From JAJDNS01 sp963578825 (GTDB lineage Bacteria > Acidobacteriota > Vicinamibacteria > Fen-336), in NCBI GenBank assembly GCA_963578825.1, contig CAUZDW010000008.1, forward strand, positions 62,001-126,000: a stretch of DNA of 64,000 nucleotides, written 5' to 3'. Positions 26,073 to 35,518 of this stretch are shown piece by piece. Made by a program: the position numbers and the translations under genes. Position 1 is the stretch's first letter. Each line of letters opens with the position of its first letter. Below the pieces are notes generated by a model, which made no database searches, was not told where the DNA came from, and worked only from the letters and a program-made list of their open reading frames with translations.

Positions 26073-27243
26073 ATGATGATGACCGCCTCGCCCAGAACCG
26101 CGCGCTGCGCCCGGCTCCGGCGCCTCGCCGACGACGTCCTCGGGGTCCCCGATCTGCCGGCCCTGCCGCGGCTGCTGACGGGAGATCTCCCTGCCGCACT
26201 CGGGGCCTCGAGCGCGACGCTCCTCCTGTGGGACCGCCGGCTCGAGAGCTTCGAGGGTGTCGCTCTCACCCGCGATGGCAGGCTCAGGACCTTCCAGCCC
26301 CGCCCGGCGGCTCGTCTCCGACGGCCACCTGTTGGAGACCGCCGAGAACAAGGGCGAGGGGGCGCTCGTGCCTCTTCTGGCCCGAAGCGGGCTGGCAGGC
26401 ACGCTCGTCCTGGGGCACGCGCCGCGGCGGCGGGGGCCCGTCTCCCCCGGCGAGGCGCGGATCGCCTCGCGGGCCGCCCTGGCCATCGAGAACAACGCGT
26501 ATCAGAAGGAGCTGATCGCCTCCGAGCGCCTGGCGGCCCTCGGGACCATGGCGGGGATGCTGGCCCACGACTTTCGGGGTCCGATGACGGTGATCCGAGG
26601 CTACGCCGAGACGCTCCTGGCGCCAGGCCTCCCCCACGACGAGGTCGCCGCCCGCGCCGGTCTGATCATCGACGCCGTGGATCGCCTCGAGCGGATGACC
26701 ACGGAGACCCTGGACTTCACCCGGGGAGCCGAGCGAATGGTGCTGCGCCCGGTGCCCGTGGCGCTTCTCCTTCTCGATCTCGCCGCGGGGATCGAGGAGG
26801 AGCTGCCCGGACTCGAGGTGGTGCAGGACGTGAGCCTGCCCCGGGGCCTCCGCATGGAGCTCGACGTGGACAAGCTGAGGCGCGCGATCTCGAACGTGGC
26901 CGCCAACGCCGCCGACGCCATGAATGGCCGAGGCCGGATGCACCTGCGCGCCCGTGTGGAGCAGCAGGTCGGCTCCGACGCACCCACCGACGTGCTCGTG
27001 CTCGTCTTCTCTGACGAGGGACCCGGGGTCCTGCCGGAGATCCGCGACCGCATCTTCCAGCCCTTCGTCACCGGAGGCAAGAAGCGGGGCACGGGGCTCG
27101 GGCTCGCGGTCGCCCGCCGGTTCGTCACGGACCACGGGGGCAGTCTTGAGCTCTGCGAAGAGGACGAGACGCCCGGAGGGGGCGCGTGCTTCCGCCTGGT
27201 GCTCCCGCTTCACCCGGTGAAAGCGGCTTTGGGAGCGAGGTAG
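26073..27243 (+). pseudogene. Sensor histidine kinase with GAF-like N-terminus, frameshifted
   Basis: The first part (LADDVLGVPDLPALPRLLTG, ATLLLWDRRLESFEGVAL) reads in one frame and looks like the start of a GAF-type sensor; the continuation (RRLVSDGHLLETAENKGEG onward) is in another, with the change near 26295-26315. From 26500 the kinase core is intact: H-box MLAHDFRGPMTVIRGYAE, N-box SNVAANAADAMNG, G1 DEGPGVLPEIRDRIF, G2 GTGLGLAVARRFV. With one base restored it would be a soluble histidine kinase of about 390 residues. No response regulator is adjacent. No good ribosome-binding site precedes 26073, so the start is uncertain. Confidence 0.7.
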
Positions 27244-27246
27244 AAT
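27241..27246 (+). promoter_or_regulatory. -10 element 7 nt before a start codon (possible leaderless promoter)
   Basis: TAGAAT ends 7 nt before the ATG at 27254, and there is no Shine-Dalgarno between. That spacing is what is seen at leaderless genes. No convincing -35 was found. Confidence 0.4.
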
Positions 27247-27253
27247 CCCCCTC

Positions 27254-27760
27254 ATGTCGCTGGTCCGAACTGCAATGGTGTTGGCCGTCGTCGCCGGCGT
27301 GGGTGTGTCCTGCACCCAGCATGATCCGGCGAACGAGCTGGAGATCCTCGACATCGAGACCTACTGGATCGTGGACTCGCCGCGGGAGGGACAAAACTTC
27401 ATCGCTCCGGCAGTCCGGTTTCGCTTGCGAAACAGGGGGACGGAGCGTCTCTCGTCGGTGCAGGCCCGGGCACGCTTCCCGGGCACGGCGGAGGAGGACC
27501 CCTGGGGATCCATCCAGCAGCAGGTGAGCGACTGGAGAGAGCCGCTGAATCCAGGCGACGATCAGCTGGTGACGGTCCGTTCGATCGGGCGGTATCACGC
27601 GACGGCGGATCCCGAGGACATGCTCCGCTCGCCCGCCTTCGAGGATCCCCGAGCCGAGATCTTCGTCAGGATCGGCAACTCGAGCTGGGCGATGCTGGCT
27701 GAGACCACGGTCGAGCGCCAGATCGGCGCTCCGGGGGTCGAGGATCTCGTCGGCCCCTGA
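27254..27760 (+). CDS. Hypothetical lipoprotein
   Basis: 168 residues. The leader AMVLAVVAGVGVSC could be a lipoprotein signal with Cys about residue 20, though the lipobox is imperfect. The remainder looks like a single beta-sandwich domain (ILDIETYWIVDSPREGQNFIAPAVRFRLRN...), similar in feel to domains describing 'additional conserved' Ig-like folds. No family recognised. It lies 11 nt upstream of the glycosyltransferase gene on the same strand. Confidence 0.55.
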   Translation: MSLVRTAMVLAVVAGVGVSCTQHDPANELEILDIETYWIVDSPREGQNFIAPAVRFRLRNRGTERLSSVQARARFPGTAEEDPWGSIQQQVSDWREPLNPGDDQLVTVRSIGRYHATADPEDMLRSPAFEDPRAEIFVRIGNSSWAMLAETTVERQIGAPGVEDLVGP

Positions 27761-27771
27761 GTCGAGACGCC

Positions 27772-29079
27772 ATGTCCGATCGCCCGAGCTCGTGGGATCT
27801 CGCCCTGCGACGCCACCTGTTCCTCACCGTGGTCCTGGTCATCCTCGCCGCGGCTGTCGTCCGTCTGCCTGGGCTCGGGTACCCGGCGGAGGAGTACTTC
27901 GACGAGGTCTACCACGCCAAGACGGCGCTCGAATATCTGGAAGGCCGCACGCCCACCGAATGGGTCCATCCACCCACCGCGAAGCTGCTGATCGCCGTGG
28001 GGGTCGCTACGTTCGGCTACGAGCCGTGGGCCTGGCGACTCGCGCCGGCTGTGGCCGGGATGCTGCTGGCAGCGATCTTCCTGCTGCTCGCGCGGCGGGT
28101 GGCGCCCAACGGGCGCGGGGCGCTTCTCGCCACCGGCCTCCTTCTCCTCGACGGTGTGTTCCTCGTGCAGAGCCGCGTGGCGATGACCAACGTGTTCGCG
28201 GTGCTCTTTCAGATCCTCTCTGCGCTGCTCCTCCTGCGCGCGGGAACCCAGGACAGGCTGTCCCCGGGCCGCATGGCGGGATTGGGGCTGGCGCTGGGAC
28301 TCGCGCTGTCGACCCGGTGGACGAGCCTCTGGGCCTGGGGCTTTCTCGGCCTCGTCTTCCTGGTGTTGCGCAGCCGGCACATCCTCGAGATGCCCGAGGG
28401 GCGGGCGAGGGCGGGGCTGCGCGAGATCGCCCTGGCTGGCATGGCCTTTGTCGCGATTCCCGTCGTTGTCTATTTCGCGAGCTACTTGCCCTGGTTGATG
28501 CAGCAGGAGCAGACGGCGCTCGGAGCGATTCGCGCAGTGATTCAAGAGCCGGTGAGGGTCTGGAGCTACCACGCGCAGCTGAGCGCCACCCACAACTACG
28601 TCAGCCCGTGGTGGAGCTGGCCGTGGCTCTACCGTCCTACGTGGTATTTCTGGTGGTCCGACGACGCGACGGTGCGTGGCATCGTCGCCCTGGGCAACCC
28701 GGCCCTCTGGTGGGCGTCGGTGCCGGCAGTCGTCTGGGCGCTCGTCACCGGGTGGCGTGATCGGGACCCCCGCCGGCTCTTCGCAGGGGCCGGATTCTGC
28801 TTCCTGTACGTCCCGTGGGGTCTCTCCCCACGCACGCTCAACTTCAGTCACTACCTCTTCGAGGCGCTGCCCTACGCCTGTCTCGCTCTCGGCATCTTCC
28901 TCGATCAGGTCTGGGACGGACGCTTCAAGTGGGGTGCCCGCGGCTATCTGGTCCTGGTCGGTCTGCTCTTCCTCCTGTTCCTCCCCCTCTACACCGCGAT
29001 CCCCGTGCCCCAGGCGCTGTGGGCGTTCCGCTTCCCCCTGGGAGGCGGCATCTGGACCTGGTTCCCCACCTGGATCTGA
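27772..29079 (+). CDS. PMT-like (GT39) membrane glycosyltransferase
   Basis: 435 residues with about ten membrane helices. FDEVYHAKTALEYL carries the acidic Asp-Glu pair in the first luminal/periplasmic loop, followed by HPPTAKLLI, as in dolichyl-phosphate-mannose protein mannosyltransferases. The last part (RTLNFSHYLFEALPYACLALGIFLDQVW) matches the PMT C-terminal four-helix domain. It likely transfers a sugar from a polyprenyl carrier to a protein or lipid outside the membrane. It follows the hypothetical lipoprotein closely; acceptor unknown. Confidence 0.85.
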   Translation: MSDRPSSWDLALRRHLFLTVVLVILAAAVVRLPGLGYPAEEYFDEVYHAKTALEYLEGRTPTEWVHPPTAKLLIAVGVATFGYEPWAWRLAPAVAGMLLAAIFLLLARRVAPNGRGALLATGLLLLDGVFLVQSRVAMTNVFAVLFQILSALLLLRAGTQDRLSPGRMAGLGLALGLALSTRWTSLWAWGFLGLVFLVLRSRHILEMPEGRARAGLREIALAGMAFVAIPVVVYFASYLPWLMQQEQTALGAIRAVIQEPVRVWSYHAQLSATHNYVSPWWSWPWLYRPTWYFWWSDDATVRGIVALGNPALWWASVPAVVWALVTGWRDRDPRRLFAGAGFCFLYVPWGLSPRTLNFSHYLFEALPYACLALGIFLDQVWDGRFKWGARGYLVLVGLLFLLFLPLYTAIPVPQALWAFRFPLGGGIWTWFPTWI

Positions 29080-29113
29080 GCACGACCCTGCCGGGCTCGA
29101 CGACGGGACGTCG

Positions 29114-30816
29114 CTAGCGGAACAGCTTCCTGAGGCTCGTGAGCGCGGAGTCCTTGGGAGACAGCGCTTCGAGCTCCGCACGCGCCTTGCGATGCTTCGG
29201 ATTGAGGCGCACGGCGGCCCTCATCTCTGCCACGGCCCGGGACTTGATCTTCATGATCTTGTAGTAGAGGCCCCACTGATAGTGGACGTCCGCGTTCCTG
29301 GGCTCGAGGCGCGACGCCTCGAAGTACTGGCGCTCGGCGAGCTTCTGCGTGCGGGGATAGCAGGTCATGGCGGTGGCGAGGCGGAGCCGAAAGGCCGCCA
29401 CCTTCGGGACGAGCTTCACGAGCTTCTCGTACACCTTGACCGCGTTGGCATAGTCCGAGACGGTCATGCGCACCTCTCCTTCCATGAGGAGGTGCTCGAC
29501 CCGCGCGGTGCCGCTGAAGCTGCTCGCCCCGGGCTTCACCCCGGGAAGGGAGTCGTCGAGGTGCGGGGCCACATCGCCGGGGGGCGCCGCCCGGGGCGGC
29601 GTGGTCGTCGCAGGAGGCGGAATCGCTTTCTCACTCCGCTGGACGTTGGGGTCCGTCTCGGTGGGCGGGCGGGTCGAGTCGACGGGGGGAGGGGGAGAGT
29701 CTCGGCGCCCGGGTCGGCCTGTGCCATGGCAGCCGACGCCTCCTCGCGGGCGCGTCGGCCGGTGGCGGTCTCCGATGGGGCCGTGTCCGGCGCCTTCTTC
29801 GTCAGGCGCAGGGCCGAGGACGCTCGACCGAGGATGATCTCGATGTCCTTGCGGAGCGCGTCGTTCTCCTCGACCGCGTCGCGGAGCGCGTGATAGCGCT
29901 CCATCTTCTCCTCGAGAGCCTTCAGCAACTCGTCCTTCGGTGCCGTCCGCGCCACCTTCAGCCAGGCCTGCCCATCGAGCTCGGCGGACTGCCGGAGCTC
30001 CTGCTTCACCTCCTTGCGAATCGCATCGCGCAACGAGGGGTCCGGTCGGCGGTGCAGCGCCGAGAGAAGGAACATGCCGGTCTCGGCCTGCACGGTGGAC
30101 TGCGTGGCGGGCTTCGTGTCGGCCGCCTGAAGGACCCCGCCGCTGAGGAGGGCGTACGTGGCCCGGAGGCGGGGGAAGACGAGGCCGCCCTCCCCCCAGG
30201 CCAGACGGCGCACCGTCACGCGACGCCGTGCGAGCTCGAGGATCTCCCGCTCCTCCGTGGCCCGGGCTTTGAGCTCATAGGTGAAAGGGGGAACCGCGGC
30301 CATGACCACGGCCCGATCGAGGGGGCCGAGGCCCTTCAGGACCAGCTCCTCGGACTTCATCGTTGCGGTGCCGTCGTGGAGCAACCGGTGGATGGAGAGG
30401 CTGACCATGTAGTCGAGAGGGATCGAGCACTCCCGCTCCTCGAACATGGCAGCCCCGTCGGTCAGCCCGAACAGAGAGAGTGCGATGCGCCGGACCTGAC
30501 GGCCGACGGCCCCGCCCACGTCGTAGCGGTCGGCTAGGCCTGCCTTGACCAGCGCCTCTCCGAAGCGGCGGCGCTCGCCGCGCATCAATGCCGAGACGGT
30601 GTCGAACTCCTCCTGGGTGATCTTTCCGTCGGCCACCATCGCTTCGCCGAGGCGGTCCTTCTTCAGGTTGCTGGCGGCAAAAACGAGACGCCCGTGATCG
30701 AAGAACGCTGTCTTGACCATGCGACCCGAGCGGATCTGGAGGCCACCGCTCCTCTGCTCCGCCGAGATCTTTCGCATCATCTCGGCGATCGGGCTCGAGG
30801 CAATGTCGGTCAGCAT
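29114..30816 (-). pseudogene. DUF4388 (PATAN-like) protein with C-terminal TPR region, frameshifted at a C/G homopolymer
   Basis: The ATG at 30816 opens a DUF4388 domain (SGGLQIRSGRMVKTAFFDHGRLVFAASNLKKDRLGE) followed by a middle region with a coiled coil (ALEEKMERYHALRDAVEENDALRKDIEIIL). The frame then loses sense and stops at 29536. A second frame carries on: DSTRPPTETDPNVQRSEKA, then VEHLLMEGEVRMTVSDYANAVKVYEKL and TPR-like helices to 29114. The switch falls at the G-run 29684-29695 on the plus strand (GGGGGGAGGGGG). Joined, the protein is about 565 residues. DUF4388 proteins are often associated with MglA-type polarity systems. If the frameshift is real, a 426-residue DUF4388 protein without TPRs is made. 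Confidence 0.72.
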
Positions 30817-30825
30817 GGTGCGCCC

Positions 30826-31563
30826 CTATTGTCCACGAAGGGACGTCACCGGCAACCGGGGGGCCCACCAGAACCCCGGGGCCAGCCGGGCCATCTCCCC
30901 CAGTATCGCGACGATGACCCCTGGTGAGGCGAGGGTCGAGCGTCCCTCGGAGCGCGGGAAGTAGTCCACCCCCATCTGGATGATCCTGGCCCCGGCGTTT
31001 CGGGCCCGCACGAGGAACTCGGCGTCGATGAAGCTTCCCTCGCTGCGGAGCTCGATCCGGTCCAGTAGCGGCCGGCGGAAGAGCTTGAAGGAGAAGTTGA
31101 CGTCGCGGAGCCGCAGCCCGAACAGCACTCGAACGAGCCCGCTGTACACGAGGGTGTAGAGGGTGCGGAGAAGACCCTCGCTGGTCCGGTCGAACCGGTA
31201 GGCGGCCAGAACGTCCGCCTGCTGGTACTCGATCAGGTGGGCTGCCCGGGCGAGCTCCTTGAAGTCGAAGGGAAGATCGGCATCGGAGTAGAGCACGAGC
31301 TCCCTCGTCGCGGCTGCATATCCCGCCCGGAGCGTGGCCCCGAGCCCGCGCCGACGGCTGGCATGCACGACTCGGATGCGCGGGTCCTCCCGTGAGAGAG
31401 CCTCGGCAATCTCCCCGGTGCGGTCGGTGGAGGCATCGTCGACGATGACGATCTCGAAGTCCTCGCTCACGGCACCCGCGCCAGCCCGGGCCGCCGCCAC
31501 TGCGCGACGCACGTAGGCCTCCTCGTTGTGCATCGGGAAGACGACACTCAGGGAGGGGGCCAC
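30826..31563 (-). CDS. Family 2 glycosyltransferase (DPM1/polyprenyl-phosphate type)
   Basis: 245 residues from a GTG at 31563. LSVVFPMHNEEAYVRRAV starts the GT-A fold; IVIVDDASTDRTGEIAE and the metal site YSDADLPFD follow, then GLRLRDVNFSFKLFRR. It ends with amphipathic sequence rather than membrane helices. It probably loads a sugar onto polyprenyl phosphate, which would supply the PMT-like enzyme at 27772-29079. No clear ribosome-binding site precedes the GTG. The open frame continues far upstream but without family sequence. Confidence 0.85.
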   Translation of the reverse strand: MAPSLSVVFPMHNEEAYVRRAVAAARAGAGAVSEDFEIVIVDDASTDRTGEIAEALSREDPRIRVVHASRRRGLGATLRAGYAAATRELVLYSDADLPFDFKELARAAHLIEYQQADVLAAYRFDRTSEGLLRTLYTLVYSGLVRVLFGLRLRDVNFSFKLFRRPLLDRIELRSEGSFIDAEFLVRARNAGARIIQMGVDYFPRSEGRSTLASPGVIVAILGEMARLAPGFWWAPRLPVTSLRGQ

Positions 31564-31677
31564 GGCTTGGGGAAGGGTATCATCCTGCCGGAGGCTCCCA
31601 GCGTGAGGAGGCGCACTCCACGAGAGCGCTCGGAGGGGCCGCAGGACGGAAGTGACTCCAGGGCGACGGAGGTGTCG

Positions 31678-32742
31678 ATGCCGCGAGCCGTGATCGTCGG
31701 AAGCGGAAGTGAGATTGCTTCCATTCGTCTCACGAACGACCAGATGGCGCTCATGATGGACACGAGCGATCAGTGGATCCGGGAGCGCAGCGGGGTCGAG
31801 ACCCGTCACTTCGCCAGCCCCGAGATCGCGACCTCCGACCTTGGCGTCGCCGCTGCGGCCAGGGCCCTGGAAGCAGCGGGCGTCGAGAAGGAGGAGGTGG
31901 ACATGGTGGTCTTCGCCACCATGACGCCCGACCACTATTTCCCCGGGTGCGGCACCCTTCTCCAGCACAAGCTGGGCCTCCGGACGGTGCCATGCTTCGA
32001 CATCCGGCAGCAGTGCTCCGGATTCCTCTACGGGCTGCAGCTTGCGGATGCCCACATCCAGGCCGGCATGGCGAAGACCGTCCTCCTCGTCGGGGCGGAG
32101 GCCCACGTGGGCTTCATGCCCTGGACGAACGCGAACTTCGACTACGCCCGCGGCGTCTCCGACGTCCCGCCGACGAAGGAAGAGTTCGAGTGGAACAGCC
32201 GCTTCCGACACCTTGTGGTTCTCTTCGGCGACGCCGGCTCGGCGGTGGTGCTGCGCGCTTCCGATGAGGGCGACCGCGGGGTGATGGACCACGACCTCCA
32301 CGGCGCCGGCGCCGACTACCAGAAGCTCTACGTGCCCGGGACAGGCTTCAAGCACCGCCCGTACACGGACCCCGCCCAGTTTGAGCGGGGCGACCACATC
32401 CCGGTCATGGACGGGCGATTCGTTTTCAAGATGGCCACGAAGTACATGGCCTCGGTTGCCAGGGGGGTTCTCGAACGAAACGGGGTCACGGCGGACCGGG
32501 TCGACATGGTGTTGATGCACCAGGCGAACAAGCGAATCAACGAATACTGTCAGAAGGCTCTGGGACTGCCGGACGAGAAGGTGCCCCACAACATCCACAA
32601 GTACGGGAACACCACCGCCGCCACCATCCCGCTGCTCTGGGACGAGTGCGTGCGCGACGGCCGGATCGAGCCCGGGAACCTCGTTCTCATGGTGGCTTTC
32701 GGGGCCGGGATGACCTGGGGCGCCTCGCTCGTTCGCGCCTGA
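31678..32742 (+). CDS. KAS III-like ketoacyl synthase, second copy
   Basis: 354 residues from the ATG at 31678 preceded by GGAGG. The triad is complete: Cys in RQQCSGFLYGLQ, His in LMHQANKRINEY and Asn in HKYGNTTAATIP. It differs from the housekeeping FabH at 8577 by an insertion after AEAHVGFMPW (about residues 140-170, including DVPPTKEEFEWNSRFRH). Such variants often take a different acyl primer. Divergent from the glycosyltransferase gene with 114 nt between. Confidence 0.88.
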   Translation: MPRAVIVGSGSEIASIRLTNDQMALMMDTSDQWIRERSGVETRHFASPEIATSDLGVAAAARALEAAGVEKEEVDMVVFATMTPDHYFPGCGTLLQHKLGLRTVPCFDIRQQCSGFLYGLQLADAHIQAGMAKTVLLVGAEAHVGFMPWTNANFDYARGVSDVPPTKEEFEWNSRFRHLVVLFGDAGSAVVLRASDEGDRGVMDHDLHGAGADYQKLYVPGTGFKHRPYTDPAQFERGDHIPVMDGRFVFKMATKYMASVARGVLERNGVTADRVDMVLMHQANKRINEYCQKALGLPDEKVPHNIHKYGNTTAATIPLLWDECVRDGRIEPGNLVLMVAFGAGMTWGASLVRA

Positions 32743-32788
32743 TGATGCCCATGCCGGCGTCGGCCGCGCACCGCGCGATCCTTGCCCG

Positions 32789-33690
32789 CTATGCGGCGGC
32801 GACGGGCGGTCCTGGGAGAGTGAAGCACACGGTGGTGCCGTAGCCCAGGCCCTCGGATTCGATCCAGACGCGTCCCCCGTGGACCTCCACGATGCGCCGC
32901 GCCAGTGCCAGCTCAGCCCCGGTGCCCTCGGTGCGGGGGTCCAGCTTGTCGAAGAGCCCGAAGGCCCTGTCGTGGTGCGCGGGATCGATCCCGACCCCGT
33001 TGTCGCGCACGAAGAAGACGGGCTCCTCGGATTCGGAGCGCCAGCCGACATGGATGCCGGGTTGCGGCTGATCGCCCATGAAGCGTGTCTCGTTGTCGAT
33101 GAGGTTCTGAAGCAGCTCGACGAGCCGCAGTCTGTCGGCGCGGACCGGCGGCAGATCTCCCGCGATCTCCACCTCGACATGCCCGGCGTCGAGCCGCCCG
33201 ATCCGCGAGAGCCGGAGGAGCTCGTCGAGGAGGAGCTGCATTCGCTCGGTGGCGGCCTCGATCCGCGCCACGTCCTCTCGAAGCTGTTCGGCGCGTCCTT
33301 CCTCCGCGTGGCGGGTGACGTAGCCGAGGAAGCCGCGGATCGTCACCAGGGGGCTCTTGAGGTCATGTGAGACGGTGTAGGTGAAACGCTCGGGCTCAGT
33401 GTTCTTCATCTCGAGCTCACGAATGCCCAGGCTAACCAGGGTGACGAGAGCCACTCCGCGCCATCTCAAGAAGGATGCTCGCGAGAAGGATGCCCAGGAC
33501 AGATAGCTCAGGGTGGTGCTGGGTTCGGCCCCCTTCCGGTCACGACGAGGGAGAAGATCACCAGGGAAAACATGGCCAGCGTCACCGTGAGGACGTACAC
33601 GCTGTCGACGAAGCCGAAGACGGCAAGCGAGACGAGGAGGAACGCCGCCAGGATGCGGGACCTGTGCCGGCCCAGGGCATCGAGGGCGGG
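32789..33690 (-). pseudogene. Bacteriophytochrome-type sensor histidine kinase, damaged N-terminus
   Basis: The kinase core (32789-33469) starts at ERFTYTVSHDLKSPLVTIRGFLGYV (H-box), with N-box LVELLQNLIDNETRFMGDQ and G1 VRDNGVGIDP. In the G2 box the usual GTGIGLAL is GTGAELAL, losing a conserved glycine. Upstream, a two-helix membrane part (RSRILAAFLLVSLAVFGFVDSV, LTVTLAMFSLVIFSLVV) lies in another frame and stops at 33508, and a third frame carries helix-like sequence around 33480 (LGILLASILLEMARSG). So the N-terminal membrane domain exists only as fragments, abutting the truncated helicase gene at about 33690. Probably non-functional. Confidence 0.65.
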
Positions 33691-33695
33691 CTGAG

Positions 33696-34600
33696 GCTGT
33701 TCACGAAGACGATGGTCGAGCGGTGGGCCCGCACCAGATCGAGCAGACGGGGATGGATGGCAGGCCAGATCGAGTGACGAGCGAGGACTGACGTCGCCTC
33801 GGACCGGCCGGGGACGGGGCCCTCCCCGGTGCCGAGACGGGACATGTCCTCGACCGGCACCTCGACCCGGAGGTCGAAGGCCTTCCGCGCTCCTGCGTCG
33901 ATCACCGTGACCGGCCGAGGCGCCCACGTTCGACCAGCGGTGCCACCCCCGAGGTAGCGCGCGACCTCCTCGAGGGGGCGCTGCGTTGCGGAGAGACCGA
34001 TCCGCTGCACACGCCGGCCCGCCACCTCCTCGAGACGTTCGAGGGAGAGGGCGAGATGGGCCCCTCTCTTGGTGCCGACCAGCACGTGAATCTCGTCGAG
34101 GATCAGCGTCTCGACCGCGCCCAGGATCTCCCGGGCCCTCGAGGTGAGGATGAGAAACAGCGACTCCGGTGTGGTGATGAGGATGTCGGGCGGGCGGCGG
34201 CGCATGCGCGCTCGCTCGGCTGCAGGCGTGTCTCCGCTTCGGATCGCGACCTGGGGCAGGTGCACGCTCTCGCCGCGGCGCTCCGCCACGCGAGAGATCC
34301 CTTCGATCGGCGCGCGCAGGTTTCTCTCCACGTCGACGGCGAGGGCTTTGAGGGGCGAGACGTAGAGGATGCGGCAGCGCTCGCCCTTCGGGGCACCGGG
34401 GCGAACATCAGACGGTCGATCGCCGCAAGGAAGGCGGCGAGGGTCTTGCCGGATCCGGTCGGGGCCAGGACCAGCGTGCTCTCGCCCCTGGCGATGGCTG
34501 GCCACCCAAGCTTCTGCGCCCGGGTGGGCGCGTCGAAGGTCTCGGCGAACCACTCCCCGACGGCGGGTCGGAAAGGCGAACGCAACGGCCGGCTGCTCAC
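33696..34600 (-). pseudogene. Lhr-type DEAD/H helicase, truncated to its first third and frameshifted
   Basis: From a GTG at 34600: FDAPTRAQKLGWPAIARG, Walker A LAPTGSGKTLAAFLAAIDRL, then a frame change at the C/G-runs 34390-34401. Continuing in the second frame: ILYVSPLKALAVDVERNL, PDILITTPESL, ILDEIHVLVGTKRGAHLALSLERLE, RIGLSATQRPLEEVARYLGG and finally RSTIVFVNS. Sequence homologous to Lhr ends exactly there at 33696; a full Lhr is roughly 1400-1500 residues, so about 1100 are missing. The next bases belong to a different gene (kinase membrane domain), so this is a deletion junction or an assembly join. Confidence 0.75.
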
Positions 34601-34640
34601 CCGGCCATCCTAGCCTGGCCCCCTGCCGGGTCGGGGTCGC

Positions 34641-35363
34641 TCAGTCGGCCTTGGCCTTCGTCTCGACGAGGCGGGCCGTCTCGATGTGGTCCAGGTCCGG
34701 GAACTCGCTGCGGAAGTACTCGTTGCCTTCCGCCTCAGCCCGACCCTGCGCGGGCCCCCGACCGCTGGGCGCGCCCTCCCCGTAGGCGGAGTGGAGCTTG
34801 TCCACCACCGCCATCCCCTCGACGACGCGGCCGAACGGAGCGAAGCCCATGCCGTCCAGATTGCCGTTGTCCTTGTAGTTGATGAAGATCTGTGTGGTCC
34901 GAGTATCCGGCCCGGCGGTGGCGAAGGTCACCATTCCGCGAGTGTTGGACTGCACCACCGGGTCGTCGGGAAACTGGGCGTTGTGCCAGACGGCGCTCAC
35001 ATCCGGGTCGCCATGGATCCCGAACTGGGCCATGAAGTTGTCGAGCACTCGAAAGAAGGTCACGCCGTCGTAGTAGCCGAGCTTCACGAGGCTGTAGAAG
35101 CGGTCGGCCCCATTGGGTGCCCACTTCCGGAGAACCTCCACGACGAACGGCCCCTCCGTGGTCTCGAAACGCACCTTGAAGCGATCGGGGGCCGTCTCGC
35201 TGGCCTGCTGCGGATCGAGGAGGGGCGGCGGCGGAGGGGGCACCGGCGTCGGTGTGGCCACGGCCTCGGGAGCGGCGTCCGGAGACGCCTTCTCACGAGG
35301 GCCGCAGGCGCTCCCGGCAATCGCAGCGATCAGGAGCACCAGGAGCGGGACGGGGAATCTCAT
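34641..35363 (-). CDS. Cyclophilin-type peptidyl-prolyl isomerase, lipoprotein
   Basis: 240 residues; ATG at 35363 with GAGG upstream. The leader LLVLLIAAIAGSAC ends in a plausible lipobox with Cys at about 20, then a Pro-rich linker. The cyclophilin core has YYDGVTFFRVLDNFMAQFGIHGDP, MVTFATAGPDTRTTQIFINY and FAPFGRVVEGMAVVDKL. The core is rather divergent (FRVL rather than FHRV). Likely envelope protein folding. Confidence 0.86.
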   Translation of the reverse strand: MRFPVPLLVLLIAAIAGSACGPREKASPDAAPEAVATPTPVPPPPPPLLDPQQASETAPDRFKVRFETTEGPFVVEVLRKWAPNGADRFYSLVKLGYYDGVTFFRVLDNFMAQFGIHGDPDVSAVWHNAQFPDDPVVQSNTRGMVTFATAGPDTRTTQIFINYKDNGNLDGMGFAPFGRVVEGMAVVDKLHSAYGEGAPSGRGPAQGRAEAEGNEYFRSEFPDLDHIETARLVETKAKAD

Positions 35364-35518
35364 CGGGATTGACCTCGGAGCTTGAGTGGGTTCGCGTGAG
35401 AGTCTACCGCGCAGACGCTGACGGACCAAGGGCGCGGTTCCGCCGGAGCGCAGCCAAACGGGAAACGCTCGGGAGCGACCTGCATAATCTCCACCAGTCG
35501 CCAGGAGGTCGGTCGATC

